Positions 51,526 to 59,764 of a stretch of DNA of 64,000 nt are shown in pieces (within the stretch, counting starts at the first letter, position 1; each line of letters starts with the position of its first letter). Source of the DNA: Cohnella hashimotonis (GTDB lineage: Bacteria; Bacillota; Bacilli; Paenibacillales; Paenibacillaceae); assembly GCF_030014955.1 (NCBI RefSeq), contig NZ_JAGRPV010000001.1, positions 7,192,001 through 7,256,000 of the forward strand. The letters run 5' to 3'. A program made the position numbers and the translations under genes. The notes beneath the pieces are model-generated. The model was not told where the DNA came from, searched no databases, and saw only the letters and a list, made by a program, of their open reading frames with translations.

Positions 51526-52494
51526 TCACAGCCCCCTTGCCGCCGCTTTCGCAGCCTTTTTGATTCTTTTTTGCGCTTTCTTGAGCAGCGAAGCGTCGCG
51601 GTCGCGCATGAGGTAGAACAAGAGACCCGACAGAACCGCCGCGATCGCGAACATGATCATGCTGGCCGCCGCCGCTTTGTTGAACATGTAGCTGCCCTTG
51701 AACGCTTGCCCGTAGATGAATACGGACGTCGTGAGCGTCGCGTCGTCGGGACCGCCGAACAGGAACAGCTGCGGGATGTCGAACAGCTGCAGCCCCCCGA
51801 TCATCGACGTGATCAGCGTGTAGAGCATGATCGTCTTGAGACTCGGGAGCGTGATCCGCATGAACGTCTGCCAGCCGTTCGCCCCGTCGATGGCGGCCGC
51901 CTCGAACAGCGCGGGGTTGATGCCCATGACGCCGGCGATCAGGATGATCATCGTGTTGCCGTACCACATCCAGAACTGGATAAAGGCGACGATGCCCCGC
52001 GCGGTCGTCTTGTCCTGCAGGAAGTTGACGGGCGCGTCGATCCAGCCCAGACTCTCGAACAGACTGTTCACGGGACCCATCGGGTAGGAAAACAAAGAGT
52101 TAAAAAGCACGGCGATCGTGCTCGCCGTGATAATATTCGGCATGTAGAGGAGCACCTTGAACGCGCCTTGCCCCCGCACCTTAAGGCGCTGGTTGGTGAA
52201 CCAGGCGGTGAGCAGCAGCGCCAGCCCGATCTGGGGAATGAAGTTCAGGATCCAGATCAGCGCGGTATTCGTTAACGATATGCGAAACGACGTGTTATGC
52301 ATAATGAGATCGGTGAAGTTGCCGAAGGGATTGTCCAGCATATGGACCGGCTTCGGAATGACGCCCTTCATGTCGGTAAAGCCGATGACCGCCGTATACA
52401 GGACCGGATAGAACGAGAATACAAGGAACGCGAGTATGAAAGGCAAGCTGAACATGTAGCCGAATCTCGAATAGCTGACGCTCTTGCGGCGCAT
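51526..52494 (-). CDS. ABC permease (MalF type)
   Basis: 322 residues with six membrane segments and EAA loop LFEAAAIDGANGWQTFMRIT (~residue 200-219). The C-terminus is basic (KKAQKRIKKAAKAAARGL). ATG at 52494 lies five bases after GAGGTGG; an in-frame GTG at 52503 overlaps that site. A stable hairpin separates it from the upstream binding-protein gene. Confidence 0.92.
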   Translation of the reverse strand: MRRKSVSYSRFGYMFSLPFILAFLVFSFYPVLYTAVIGFTDMKGVIPKPVHMLDNPFGNFTDLIMHNTSFRISLTNTALIWILNFIPQIGLALLLTAWFTNQRLKVRGQGAFKVLLYMPNIITASTIAVLFNSLFSYPMGPVNSLFESLGWIDAPVNFLQDKTTARGIVAFIQFWMWYGNTMIILIAGVMGINPALFEAAAIDGANGWQTFMRITLPSLKTIMLYTLITSMIGGLQLFDIPQLFLFGGPDDATLTTSVFIYGQAFKGSYMFNKAAAASMIMFAIAAVLSGLLFYLMRDRDASLLKKAQKRIKKAAKAAARGL

Positions 52495-52519
52495 GGCTAC
52501 CACCTCGTTTATTCATATA

Positions 52520-52546
52520 AAGGGGCGGGCCGTCGACCCGCCCCTT
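52520..52546 (-). promoter_or_regulatory. Intercistronic hairpin after the first binding-protein gene
   Basis: AAGGGGCGGG and CCCGCCCCTT form a perfect 10-bp GC-rich stem with a seven-base loop, followed on the minus strand by TATATGAAT, not a strong T-run. Such partial terminators or 3' stabilisers let binding proteins be made in excess over permeases. Confidence 0.65.
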
Positions 52547-52564
52547 CGGCGCAAAAGTGCCGTC

Positions 52565-53971
52565 TTATTCGCTGTCGATGTCGAGCTGGTCCTTGACCTT
52601 TTGCTTGAAGTCCGCGATCGTCTTATCCCGGCTCTTCGTGCCGTTCGCATATTCGCGCACCTGGTCGCGCCAGATGAGGTTGATCGACTCGTCGTATTGG
52701 GTGAGGTTCTTGCCGGTGGCGTTGGCGTTAGCCGGGACGAACACATCGAACATATTCTGGCCGCCGAGCAGCGCGACTTCGCCGTTCGACTTCGACATGA
52801 CGACGCTCGACGCAACGCTGTCCTTCGTGCCTTGCTCGCCCGTCTTCATCGTGCCGTTCGCCCAGTAGTATTGAAGACCGGTCTCGGACGTATCCAGCGT
52901 CACCCACTTGATAAAGTCGGCGACGGCAGCTTTCTTGGCGTCGTCCTTCGTGACGTCCTTGTTCGCGAGCAGCCATGTGCCGCCCCAGAAGAAGCCGGTC
53001 GGCGGTTCGGTCACGGCCCAGTCGCCGTTCGTGTCCTTGACCTGGCCGTTCATGACGTAATTGATGAGCCAGGCGGGGCCGAAGAAGCCGAAGATCGGCT
53101 GCTTGCCGGTGCCGGACATGTCGGCGTACCAGGCTTCCGTCCAGTCCTTCGTATCGTTCGAATAGCCGTTGTCCTTGAGCTGCTTGGAGAAATCCAGGAA
53201 CTGCTCGCGCTTCGGATCGATGTGCAGTTTGCCGTCCACGATCCAGCCTTTGTCGGAGCTGTTCTCGATCGGGTGCCAGATGTCGCCGTCGCCGGATACG
53301 ATGCCGTAGCCTTTGGCCTTCAGCTTGGCGGCCGCGTCGAAGAACTTATCCCAGCCCGGACCGACCGCGGTCTTGATCGTCGCCGGATCGTCCGTGCCGA
53401 ACACGTCCTTGGCGATCGAACGGCGATAGATGAAGGCACCGCCTGTCGCTTGGTAGGCAAGGCCTTTCAGCGCGCCGTCCTTGCTGCCGATGTCGACCGA
53501 GTATTGGGCGATGCCTGCGTCCTTGACCAGGTCGTCGCCCAGCCCCAGGTCCGCGTAGTTCGCGGCATAGTCCGAGGCGTCGCCTTGCGTGTACTTCAGG
53601 ACGAAGGCCGATTCGGCCGCGTAAAGGTCCGGCGCGTCCTTGCCGCCGCCCGCGAGCGCTTGATCGAGCGCGGGCTGGTAAGCGCCGTCCGTCGTCGCGA
53701 TGACGGTCGTCTTGAACTCGACATTCGCGTCGGGGTGGGTTTCCATGTACTTCTTCGTCATGTTGGGAATCTCGTCGGTGAAGCTCCAGAGGTTGATGGT
53801 CACCTTATCCTTCGGCTTGCTGCTGTCCGAAGGAGCGGCGCTGCTCGAAGCGCCTGCGCTCGGGCCGGCCGATTGGCTGGCGCCCGCATTGTTGGAGGCG
53901 TCCGAGCCGCATGCGGCCAGGACGGAGGACAAGAGGACAATGGCGGTGCTTGCGGATAGTGCGCGTTTCAT
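52565..53971 (-). CDS. Sugar ABC binding lipoprotein (first in operon)
   Basis: 468 residues. Lipobox SVLAAC (Cys21) is followed by a Ser/Ala/Gly-rich spacer to ~residue 52. The mature domain (VTINLWSFTDEIPNMTKKYM) is a family 1 solute-binding protein. The ATG at 53971 has GGGAGG upstream; a longer upstream extension of the frame is not supported. It lies between the YesM/YesN genes and the permease genes, the usual place for the main binding protein of such an operon. Ligand unknown; a divergent GH43 suggests an arabinose- or xylose-containing oligosaccharide. Confidence 0.92.
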   Translation of the reverse strand: MKRALSASTAIVLLSSVLAACGSDASNNAGASQSAGPSAGASSSAAPSDSSKPKDKVTINLWSFTDEIPNMTKKYMETHPDANVEFKTTVIATTDGAYQPALDQALAGGGKDAPDLYAAESAFVLKYTQGDASDYAANYADLGLGDDLVKDAGIAQYSVDIGSKDGALKGLAYQATGGAFIYRRSIAKDVFGTDDPATIKTAVGPGWDKFFDAAAKLKAKGYGIVSGDGDIWHPIENSSDKGWIVDGKLHIDPKREQFLDFSKQLKDNGYSNDTKDWTEAWYADMSGTGKQPIFGFFGPAWLINYVMNGQVKDTNGDWAVTEPPTGFFWGGTWLLANKDVTKDDAKKAAVADFIKWVTLDTSETGLQYYWANGTMKTGEQGTKDSVASSVVMSKSNGEVALLGGQNMFDVFVPANANATGKNLTQYDESINLIWRDQVREYANGTKSRDKTIADFKQKVKDQLDIDSE

Positions 53972-54078
53972 TTTTTTAGCCTCCCTTTTTACGACACAGT
54001 CACTTTGTAATCGCATACACAGTATAAAACCGGAAATGTAAGCGCAACAGTTAACTGCGATTGGGAGAAATTCCACTT

Positions 54079-54867
54079 TTATTGGATCGACGGATCTTCT
54101 TCCGCCGCTTGCTGCCTGTACTGCCTTGGGCTCGTCCCTTCGCTTTCTTTGAACACCTTGATGAAATATTTGACGGTCTGGTAGCCGACCTTCTCCGCGA
54201 TCTCCCACACCGGCAGGCGCGTCGCGACGAGCAGCTCCTTCGCCTTTTGCAGCCGGATCCGCGTCAGATAATCGCTGAACGTCACGCCCGTCTGCTCCTT
54301 GAACAGCACGCTGAAGTAGCTCGCGTTCAGGTGAAGCTGCTCCGCGACCTGCTTCATCGTGATCGCCTCATGCAGATGGCCGTAAATAAAGTCGATCGCG
54401 TCCTTGATGGAGGAGCCGTATCGCGCCTCGTCGCGGCCTACCTCGAGCAGCTTGGAGTCGACGAGCTTCTCCATCGCGCCCACGCGATCCTTGTCGCTGT
54501 CGCGTTCGAACGCCCGCTGCACGGTGTCGATGAGAGACGCTTTGTCGAGCGGCTTGAGGATATAATCGAACGCGCCGAGCTGCAGCGACTTTTTCGCATA
54601 CTCGAACTCGGCATGGCCGGAGATGACGATGACGACGGGCAGCGGTCCGCGCTTCGCGAGCGCCTCCAGCATCTGCAGGCCGTCGATCTCCGGCATCCGC
54701 ACGTCGGTGATGAGAATCTGGACCGGATTCGTCTTCAACCATTCGAGCGCTTCGACGCCGCTTGCCGCGCTTTCGATCCGGTATTTGCCCGCCGCCCAGG
54801 CGACGAGGGTCTTTTGGATGCCGAGTCGCGTGCGCGGCTCGTCGTCGACGATCAATAACGTTTTCAC
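54079..54867 (-). CDS. YesN-type response regulator, short form
   Basis: 262 residues, about half the length of the first YesN-type protein because the middle region is nearly absent. Receiver Asp8/Asp9 and Asp55 (ILITDVRMPEIDG), then the AraC HTH (ITMKQVAEQLHLNASYFSVLFKE, LPVWEIAEKVGYQTVKYFIKVFK, GTSPRQYR). It overlaps the kinase stop by four bases (ATGA). It probably activates the importer operon that follows and perhaps the divergent GH43. Confidence 0.94.
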   Translation of the reverse strand: MKTLLIVDDEPRTRLGIQKTLVAWAAGKYRIESAASGVEALEWLKTNPVQILITDVRMPEIDGLQMLEALAKRGPLPVVIVISGHAEFEYAKKSLQLGAFDYILKPLDKASLIDTVQRAFERDSDKDRVGAMEKLVDSKLLEVGRDEARYGSSIKDAIDFIYGHLHEAITMKQVAEQLHLNASYFSVLFKEQTGVTFSDYLTRIRLQKAKELLVATRLPVWEIAEKVGYQTVKYFIKVFKESEGTSPRQYRQQAAEEDPSIQ

Positions 54868-56633
54868 AACGGTTCGACTCCTCCCGGAGGAATGGTGATA
54901 TCAAAACGGACGATCGTGCCGACGCCGGCCTTGCTCTCGATGTGCAAGCCGCTGCCGGCTCCCGCCGCGTCCGGATAATAAAGCTTGAGGCGCCGCTGCA
55001 CGTTGGACATGGCCACCCCCGCCCCCTTCTTGGAGGAAGGCTGCCGGCTCCCGCCGTCTATTTTCTGCAGGAGCTTGGCCAGCGTCTCCTCGTCCATCCC
55101 GAGCCCGTCGTCGATGACGGCGATCGTGGCGATGCCGGGTTTGTCCGACGACACCTGGATCGTGACCGACCCGGGGCCGATCCGGCTCTCCACGCCATGC
55201 AGGATCGCGTTCTCCACGAGCGGCTGAATGATGAGCTTGGGGATCGGCACGTGCATGAGCCCCTCGTCCGCGGCGATGTGCCAAACCAGCCGGTCGATCA
55301 GACGCATCTTCATGATCTGCAAGTACCGCTGCGCATGCTCGAGCTCGTCGCGGGCGGTCACCCACTCGTCGTCCCCGCCGGCGCCCCCGATGACGTAGCG
55401 GAACAAGCCCGACATGGCGACGACGATGCCGGCCAGCTCCTCGTCCCCTTTATCCTCGAGCGACCAATAGAACGCTTCCAGCGTGTTGAACAGGAAGTGG
55501 GGATTGATCTGCGCCTGCAGCGCCTTGAGCTCGGTGCGGCTCTGGGTGATCTCCTTCTCGTATACGACCTGGATCAGCTCGTTCATATGCGTCACCATCT
55601 GGTTGTAGGTGTTGTTCAGCTCCCGAATCTCCAGGGATGCGATCGTCGGCGAGGGCGACAGGTTCTGCTTGAGCCCGCCGAGCCGCGCGCCGCGCATCGT
55701 GCGCATCAGCTTCAGCATCGGACGCGTGATCAGCGTGGACAGCAGCAGCGTCAGCAGCAAAAACGCCACCGCGCCGATGCCGATCGATACCAGGATCGCG
55801 GTGCGGAGCACCGAGATCCCTTCGGTCGAAGCGCGGACTGGCGTGAGCAGCACGAGCGTCCAGCCCGTCGTGCGGGATTGCTGGCGCACGGACAGCAGCT
55901 CTTCGCCGCCGACGGAGACGGTGGATCCGGTCTGCGCGAGCACTTCCTTGGCTTCCTCGGCCGTAAGGTCCGAGGTGATCGGGGCGCCCTGGCCGTCCGC
56001 GAGCAGCATGTACTCGTCGTCGCCGCGCGTCTCTCCCTCGCCCGTCGCCTGCTCGTTCATCTCGAAGTAGTCGCGGCTGAGCCGGACCGCCAGGTAGCCG
56101 CCGGCCGCGTAGCCCCGGTCGATGAGGCTGATGCGGCGCATCGCGAGCACGGTATCCGGCTGCGCCGGATCGAGCCCGAACCAGACGAGCCGTCCCTTTA
56201 CACGGTCGGTCTGCCAGATCATCTCTTGCGAGACCCGCGCGTTCAGGCTGGTCTGGTCGAGAGGGAACAGGCGCCGGTAGTCCCTGGCGTAGAGCTCCAT
56301 CGAGCGGATGCCCGTCGAATAGGCCATGTAGGTGCTCGCGATCTGCAGCAGCGACTGACGCTGGGCGAACGCGGCGCGGACGCCGTCCGCTTCCTGGAGC
56401 AGCAGCTTCTGCACATAATCGTTGGTCGCCACCTGGGTCGTCAGCGAATCGATCTGGTCGAGCAGCGCGTCGAGCCGCCCGTTCGCCTGCACCGCCGTCT
56501 GCTGGATATGCTTCTCCGCGCTGCCCCGCAGCAAATCGGATACCTGACCGTATATATAGATGCCCGCAAAGGTCAGCACGACGATCATCGTTAACGTAAA
56601 AGCGGCGAAAATCTGGTTTCGCAGCGTGTTCAT
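54864..56633 (-). CDS. YesM-type sensor histidine kinase
   Basis: 589 residues from ATG at 56633; an in-frame TTG at 56651 is an alternative. Membrane segments at ~8-28 and ~278-302 frame an extracellular sensor. The HAMP region leads to ALQAQINPHFLFNTLEAFYW, phospho-acceptor His379 in this numbering. ATPase motifs follow (IQPLVENAILHG, IDDGLGMD, GVAMSNVQRRL). It is divergent from GH43 across ~220 bp. It should drive the adjacent YesN regulator. Confidence 0.93.
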   Translation of the reverse strand: MNTLRNQIFAAFTLTMIVVLTFAGIYIYGQVSDLLRGSAEKHIQQTAVQANGRLDALLDQIDSLTTQVATNDYVQKLLLQEADGVRAAFAQRQSLLQIASTYMAYSTGIRSMELYARDYRRLFPLDQTSLNARVSQEMIWQTDRVKGRLVWFGLDPAQPDTVLAMRRISLIDRGYAAGGYLAVRLSRDYFEMNEQATGEGETRGDDEYMLLADGQGAPITSDLTAEEAKEVLAQTGSTVSVGGEELLSVRQQSRTTGWTLVLLTPVRASTEGISVLRTAILVSIGIGAVAFLLLTLLLSTLITRPMLKLMRTMRGARLGGLKQNLSPSPTIASLEIRELNNTYNQMVTHMNELIQVVYEKEITQSRTELKALQAQINPHFLFNTLEAFYWSLEDKGDEELAGIVVAMSGLFRYVIGGAGGDDEWVTARDELEHAQRYLQIMKMRLIDRLVWHIAADEGLMHVPIPKLIIQPLVENAILHGVESRIGPGSVTIQVSSDKPGIATIAVIDDGLGMDEETLAKLLQKIDGGSRQPSSKKGAGVAMSNVQRRLKLYYPDAAGAGSGLHIESKAGVGTIVRFDITIPPGGVEPL

Positions 56634-56829
56634 TTCGCTCCATTTGACCAATCGAATCGCCCGCCCGTTTTTCGCATGAGTCCAATCCCGTCTACTTTAT
56701 CACAAAGACCGATTTGTCAGCCAACCGTTGTGCAAAGGCGGCCAACTTCTAAAGATTGTAGGTATAAAACCTAATCATTGTGCCGTATCTGCGCGGATTT
56801 ATATTTGATACGATGAGGGGAAATCGGAT

Positions 56830-56843
56830 GGATAGCGCTTACA
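56830..56843. promoter_or_regulatory. cre-like site upstream of GH43
   Basis: GGATAGCGCTTACA contains the AGCGCT core of catabolite-response elements with two mismatches to TGNAANCGNTTNCA. It sits directly before the GGAGG ribosome site of the GH43 gene, where a bound CcpA or LacI-family protein would block transcription. Confidence 0.35.
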
Positions 56844-56856
56844 AGGAGGCAACGGG

Positions 56857-57843
56857 ATGACGACAGAATCGCGGGGCGGGGCGCCGCTCGTGACGCATAT
56901 TTACACGGCGGATCCTTCCGCTCACGTATTCGAGGGCAAGCTGTACCTGTACCCTTCTCACGATCTGGACCACGAGATGGCTTCAAACGACAATGGCGAC
57001 CAGTACGACATGGAGGACTACCACGTCCTCTCGCTTAACGAGGATCTGACGCAGGCGCTCGACCACGGAGAGGCGCTGCACGTTAACGATGTTCTCTGGG
57101 CGAAAAAGCAGCTGTGGGCGCCTGACGCTGCCTACAAGGACGGCACGTACTATCTGTTCTTCCCGGCGCGGGACCACAACGACGTATTCCGCATCGGCGT
57201 CGCTACGGGCATCTCGCCCCAAGGGCCGTTCCGCGCGGAGAAGAGCTATATTGCCGGCAGCTTCAGCATCGATCCGGCCGTATTCGCCGATGAGGACGGC
57301 AAGGCTTATGTCTACTTCGGCGGGCTGTGGGGCGGTCAGCTGGAAAAGTGGCAGACCGGCACGTTCCAGCCGGATGCCGACGGGCCGTCGGGCGACGAGC
57401 CCGCGCTCGGGCCGCGGGTGGCGGAGTTGGCCGACGACATGCTCGAATTCAAGGAGACGCCGCACGAGATCCGCATCGTCGACGAAGCCGGAGAGCCGAT
57501 TCGGGCAGGGGACGAAGAGCGCAGATATTTCGAGGGACCCTGGGTGCACAAGCACGAGGGGCGGTATTACCTATCTTATTCGACGGGGACGACGCACAAG
57601 ATCGTCTATGCGGTCGGGGACAATCCGTACGGCCCGTTCACGTTCAAAGGTACGATCCTGACGCCCGTCATCGGCTGGACCACGCATCATTCGATCGTCC
57701 GCTACCGGGATAAATGGTATCTGTTCTACCACGACAGCTCCCTGTCGGGCGGGGCGGACAACAAGCGCTGCGTGAAGATGGCCGAGCTGCATTACGAAGC
57801 GGACGGCTCTATCCGCACGATCGACCCTTATCCGGAGGAATAG
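56857..57843 (+). CDS. Glycoside hydrolase family 43
   Basis: 328 residues, a single five-bladed beta-propeller with no signal peptide. The GH43 triad is visible: Asp19 (YTADPSAHVF, general base), Asp139 (SFSIDPAVFAD, pKa modulator) and Glu226 (YFEGPWVHKHEG, general acid). Cytoplasmic enzymes of this type are beta-xylosidases, alpha-L-arabinofuranosidases or related exo-enzymes. It is divergent from the YesM/YesN/importer operon and probably processes the sugar that operon imports. Confidence 0.93.
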   Translation: MTTESRGGAPLVTHIYTADPSAHVFEGKLYLYPSHDLDHEMASNDNGDQYDMEDYHVLSLNEDLTQALDHGEALHVNDVLWAKKQLWAPDAAYKDGTYYLFFPARDHNDVFRIGVATGISPQGPFRAEKSYIAGSFSIDPAVFADEDGKAYVYFGGLWGGQLEKWQTGTFQPDADGPSGDEPALGPRVAELADDMLEFKETPHEIRIVDEAGEPIRAGDEERRYFEGPWVHKHEGRYYLSYSTGTTHKIVYAVGDNPYGPFTFKGTILTPVIGWTTHHSIVRYRDKWYLFYHDSSLSGGADNKRCVKMAELHYEADGSIRTIDPYPEE

Positions 57844-58054
57844 GAGAGGGCGGAGGCGCTTTAACCCGGTTTCCTCAGCGCGATTTTGGCGGATACAACT
57901 AGGGCGTAACGATTTTTTTCGGCCGCTCCCCTCCCATCTTTGTTGAAAATAAACATAAGAATTGGCAGGGAAGCGTAACTTATGAATAGAAATCGCCGCA
58001 ATGGGGTATTTTCTCGATGAACCGCCAAAATTCGGCTGAAGGAGTGGGTCTGGA

Positions 58055-58267
58055 ATGAAGACGCTTAACGCAATCGCGCTTGCCATTCTGATCATCGGAG
58101 GCATCAACTGGCTGCTGGTCGGTCTGTTCAAGTACGATCTCGTCGCCGAGTTGTTCGGGGGTCAGGAAGAAGTCGCTTCCCGCATCGTGTATACGATCGT
58201 CGGCATATGCGCGCTGTATGCGATCAAATTTTTCAACGACGTCAGCAGCGATTCGCGTGCCCGTTAA
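58055..58267 (+). CDS. DUF378 small membrane protein
   Basis: 70 residues with two membrane helices (~4-24 and ~42-60) and the family signature INWLLVGLFKYDLVAELFGG. Members are common in Bacillota and of unknown function. GGAGTGGG precedes the ATG. It is followed by an intrinsic terminator and is probably monocistronic. The 210 bp upstream shows no other gene. Confidence 0.93.
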   Translation: MKTLNAIALAILIIGGINWLLVGLFKYDLVAELFGGQEEVASRIVYTIVGICALYAIKFFNDVSSDSRAR

Positions 58268-58287
58268 TAAACGCTGCAGCGGCGCAA

Positions 58288-58334
58288 AGAGCCGGACGGC
58301 CGCCTCCAGCGGCGACTGTCCGGCTCTCTTTTTT
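58288..58334 (+). terminator. Intrinsic terminator of the DUF378 gene
   Basis: AGAGCCGGAC and GTCCGGCTCT enclose an inner GCCGCC/GGCGGC-like stem, followed by CTTTTTT. Confidence 0.93.
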
Positions 58335-58345
58335 CGGTATAAGGC

Positions 58346-58798
58346 TCATGACGCCTCAGGCTCGCTCTGCAGCGCGTCGCCGAGCATGTTCAGCAGTATG
58401 TTCGTGCCATGCTCGCGCTGCTCCGGCGTATCGAGTCCGTCCAGGAACACGCCCTGCTCGGTAAAAACGAGCCGCGTGCTGCCTTCGGCCGGATGAAGCT
58501 CGACCGTCGTCACCGAAGCGGAGATGCGCCTGTCGCCCATGTCCAGGACGTACGAGTAGACGATGCGCTCGTTCGGCACGATGTCCTGATAAAAGGCATC
58601 GAACGTGAAGACGGGGCCGTCCGGCGGTCCGCCGCGGCTGTACTCCCGGCCGCCGACGCGGAATTCGAAGGTCTCGGCGGGGGTAAACCAGCGCGCTTTC
58701 GCCCCGGCGTCCGACCAAGCTTTGAAGACGCGCTCCGGCTTCGCGGGGTACGTTCTCTCCACCGTAAAAGTAGCATGGTGCGTCGAGCGTTGTTCCAT
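58346..58798 (-). CDS. SRPBCC/AHSA1-like protein
   Basis: 150 residues: TFTVERTYPAKPERVFKAWSDAGAKARWF at the start and VVELHPAEGSTRLVFTEQGVFLD-type strands later, ending in a long helix (GTNILLNMLGDALQ). This is the AHSA1 START-like fold. ATG at 58798 is nine bases from GGGAGG; another in-frame ATG directly abuts that site. It follows the MerR gene by 49 bp on the same strand and is probably co-transcribed with it. MerR-AHSA1 pairs are often linked to stress responses; function unproven. Confidence 0.88.
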   Translation of the reverse strand: MEQRSTHHATFTVERTYPAKPERVFKAWSDAGAKARWFTPAETFEFRVGGREYSRGGPPDGPVFTFDAFYQDIVPNERIVYSYVLDMGDRRISASVTTVELHPAEGSTRLVFTEQGVFLDGLDTPEQREHGTNILLNMLGDALQSEPEAS

Positions 58799-58847
58799 TT
58801 CGTTCATCCTCCCAAATGGTGATCTTTCAAATCGTCTTACGCTCGTC

Positions 58848-59390
58848 TTACGACTCATCGCGTTCATCATCCGGCTCTTCCGCCAGCCATTCGCCCAACC
58901 GGTCGAGCGCCCGCTCGGCGTGCGTTCGCCTCTCCCAAAAAAACTTCTCATGGCTCTGCTTCATCATCCCGAGCAGCTTGGCGAACGCCTCTACCCCGAG
59001 CGGCGCTTGCGCCCGTACGGCGGCCGAAGCCTGCTCCAGCTCGCTCAGCAGCTTCTGCTGGACGCGAATCTTCTCCCGCAGGCGGTCGATCTGCGCGGCG
59101 ATGATCTCGGACAAGTCGGGCGCATCCCGCTTCAGGACGGACTGAATCTCAGTGAGCGGCAGGCCCAGCTCCTTGAGCGCCAGAATCTGATGCAGGCGGG
59201 ACAGGTCGCCTTCGTCGTACAGCCTGTGCCCCGAGTCGGTCTGACCGGAGGGCGGGAACAAGCCGATCTGGTCGTAATAGCGCAGCGTCCGAATCGTAAG
59301 CCCCGTCAGTGCGGCGATGTCGCCCACTTTCCACCGGCGGTTCGCCTCGGCGGTCTCGCCGTCCTCCGTGCCTCCGCGATGCTTGGCCAT
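58848..59390 (-). CDS. MerR-family transcriptional regulator
   Basis: 180 residues. The MerR HTH (WKVGDIAALTGLTIRTLRYYDQIGLFPPSGQTDSGHRLYD) begins ~20 residues in; a coiled-coil dimer helix (~95-130) and a short effector region follow. There is no Cys-rich metal site, so a small organic effector or none is likely. ATG at 59390 is seven bases from GGAGG; an upstream extension of the frame has no support. Its promoter has the stretched 19-bp spacer typical of MerR control. Confidence 0.92.
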   Translation of the reverse strand: MAKHRGGTEDGETAEANRRWKVGDIAALTGLTIRTLRYYDQIGLFPPSGQTDSGHRLYDEGDLSRLHQILALKELGLPLTEIQSVLKRDAPDLSEIIAAQIDRLREKIRVQQKLLSELEQASAAVRAQAPLGVEAFAKLLGMMKQSHEKFFWERRTHAERALDRLGEWLAEEPDDERDES

Positions 59391-59430
59391 TTTTCCGCCT
59401 CCCCGTCCTGACGTCTCTGCCCGTAACTTT

Positions 59431-59461
59431 ACTATAAGACGTGACGTAACGTAAGGTGCAA
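59431..59461 (-). promoter_or_regulatory. MerR-type promoter with 19-bp spacer and operator dyad
   Basis: On the minus strand, TTGCAC (59461-59456) and TATAGT (59436-59431) are separated by exactly 19 bp, two more than optimal. The spacer holds CTTACGTTACGTCACGTC, with an ACGT-T-ACGT dyad at its core. This is the classic arrangement that a MerR protein untwists to activate. Confidence 0.8.
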
Positions 59462-59633
59462 GGAGGAATTTTAAATTAGCTGATTCGGTGGCGGGGATGA
59501 GGAAACAGGCTTGCGCTCGCGGGGCGAATGTGGCGGAAATGCGGGTACGATGGTGGGTGATGGGTGTCAATTGGAAGGTAGCGGTGGCTATGTGCGATGG
59601 CTGGCGGTGGGTGATGGGCGGCTGGTGATGGAC

Positions 59634-59699
59634 GGTTGGCGGTGCGCGGTTGGCGGTGCGCGGTTGGCGGTGCGCGGTTGGCGGTGCGCGGTGCGCGGT
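59634..59699. repeat. 14-bp tandem repeat (GGTTGGCGGTGCGC)
   Basis: About four and a half copies in tandem with one shortened unit near the end, preceded by a G/T-rich stretch (59500-59633) with no recognisable gene. It lies between the MerR promoter and the four-palindrome element. Confidence 0.85.
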
Positions 59700-59764
59700 T
59701 GGGGGGGCAAGTGATTGGCTGCGGTTAACGGTAAAGGTTGGCGGGTGGCGGACTTACAGTCGGC

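Noticed and set aside
57984-58009. Sigma-B-type promoter before the DUF378 gene (GGGTAT as -10)
   Set aside because: No acceptable GTTTAA-like -35 at the right distance.
59511-59714. Small open frame over the G/T-rich repeat at 59.5-59.7 kb
   Set aside because: Low-complexity translation of a 14-bp repeat without a ribosome site.
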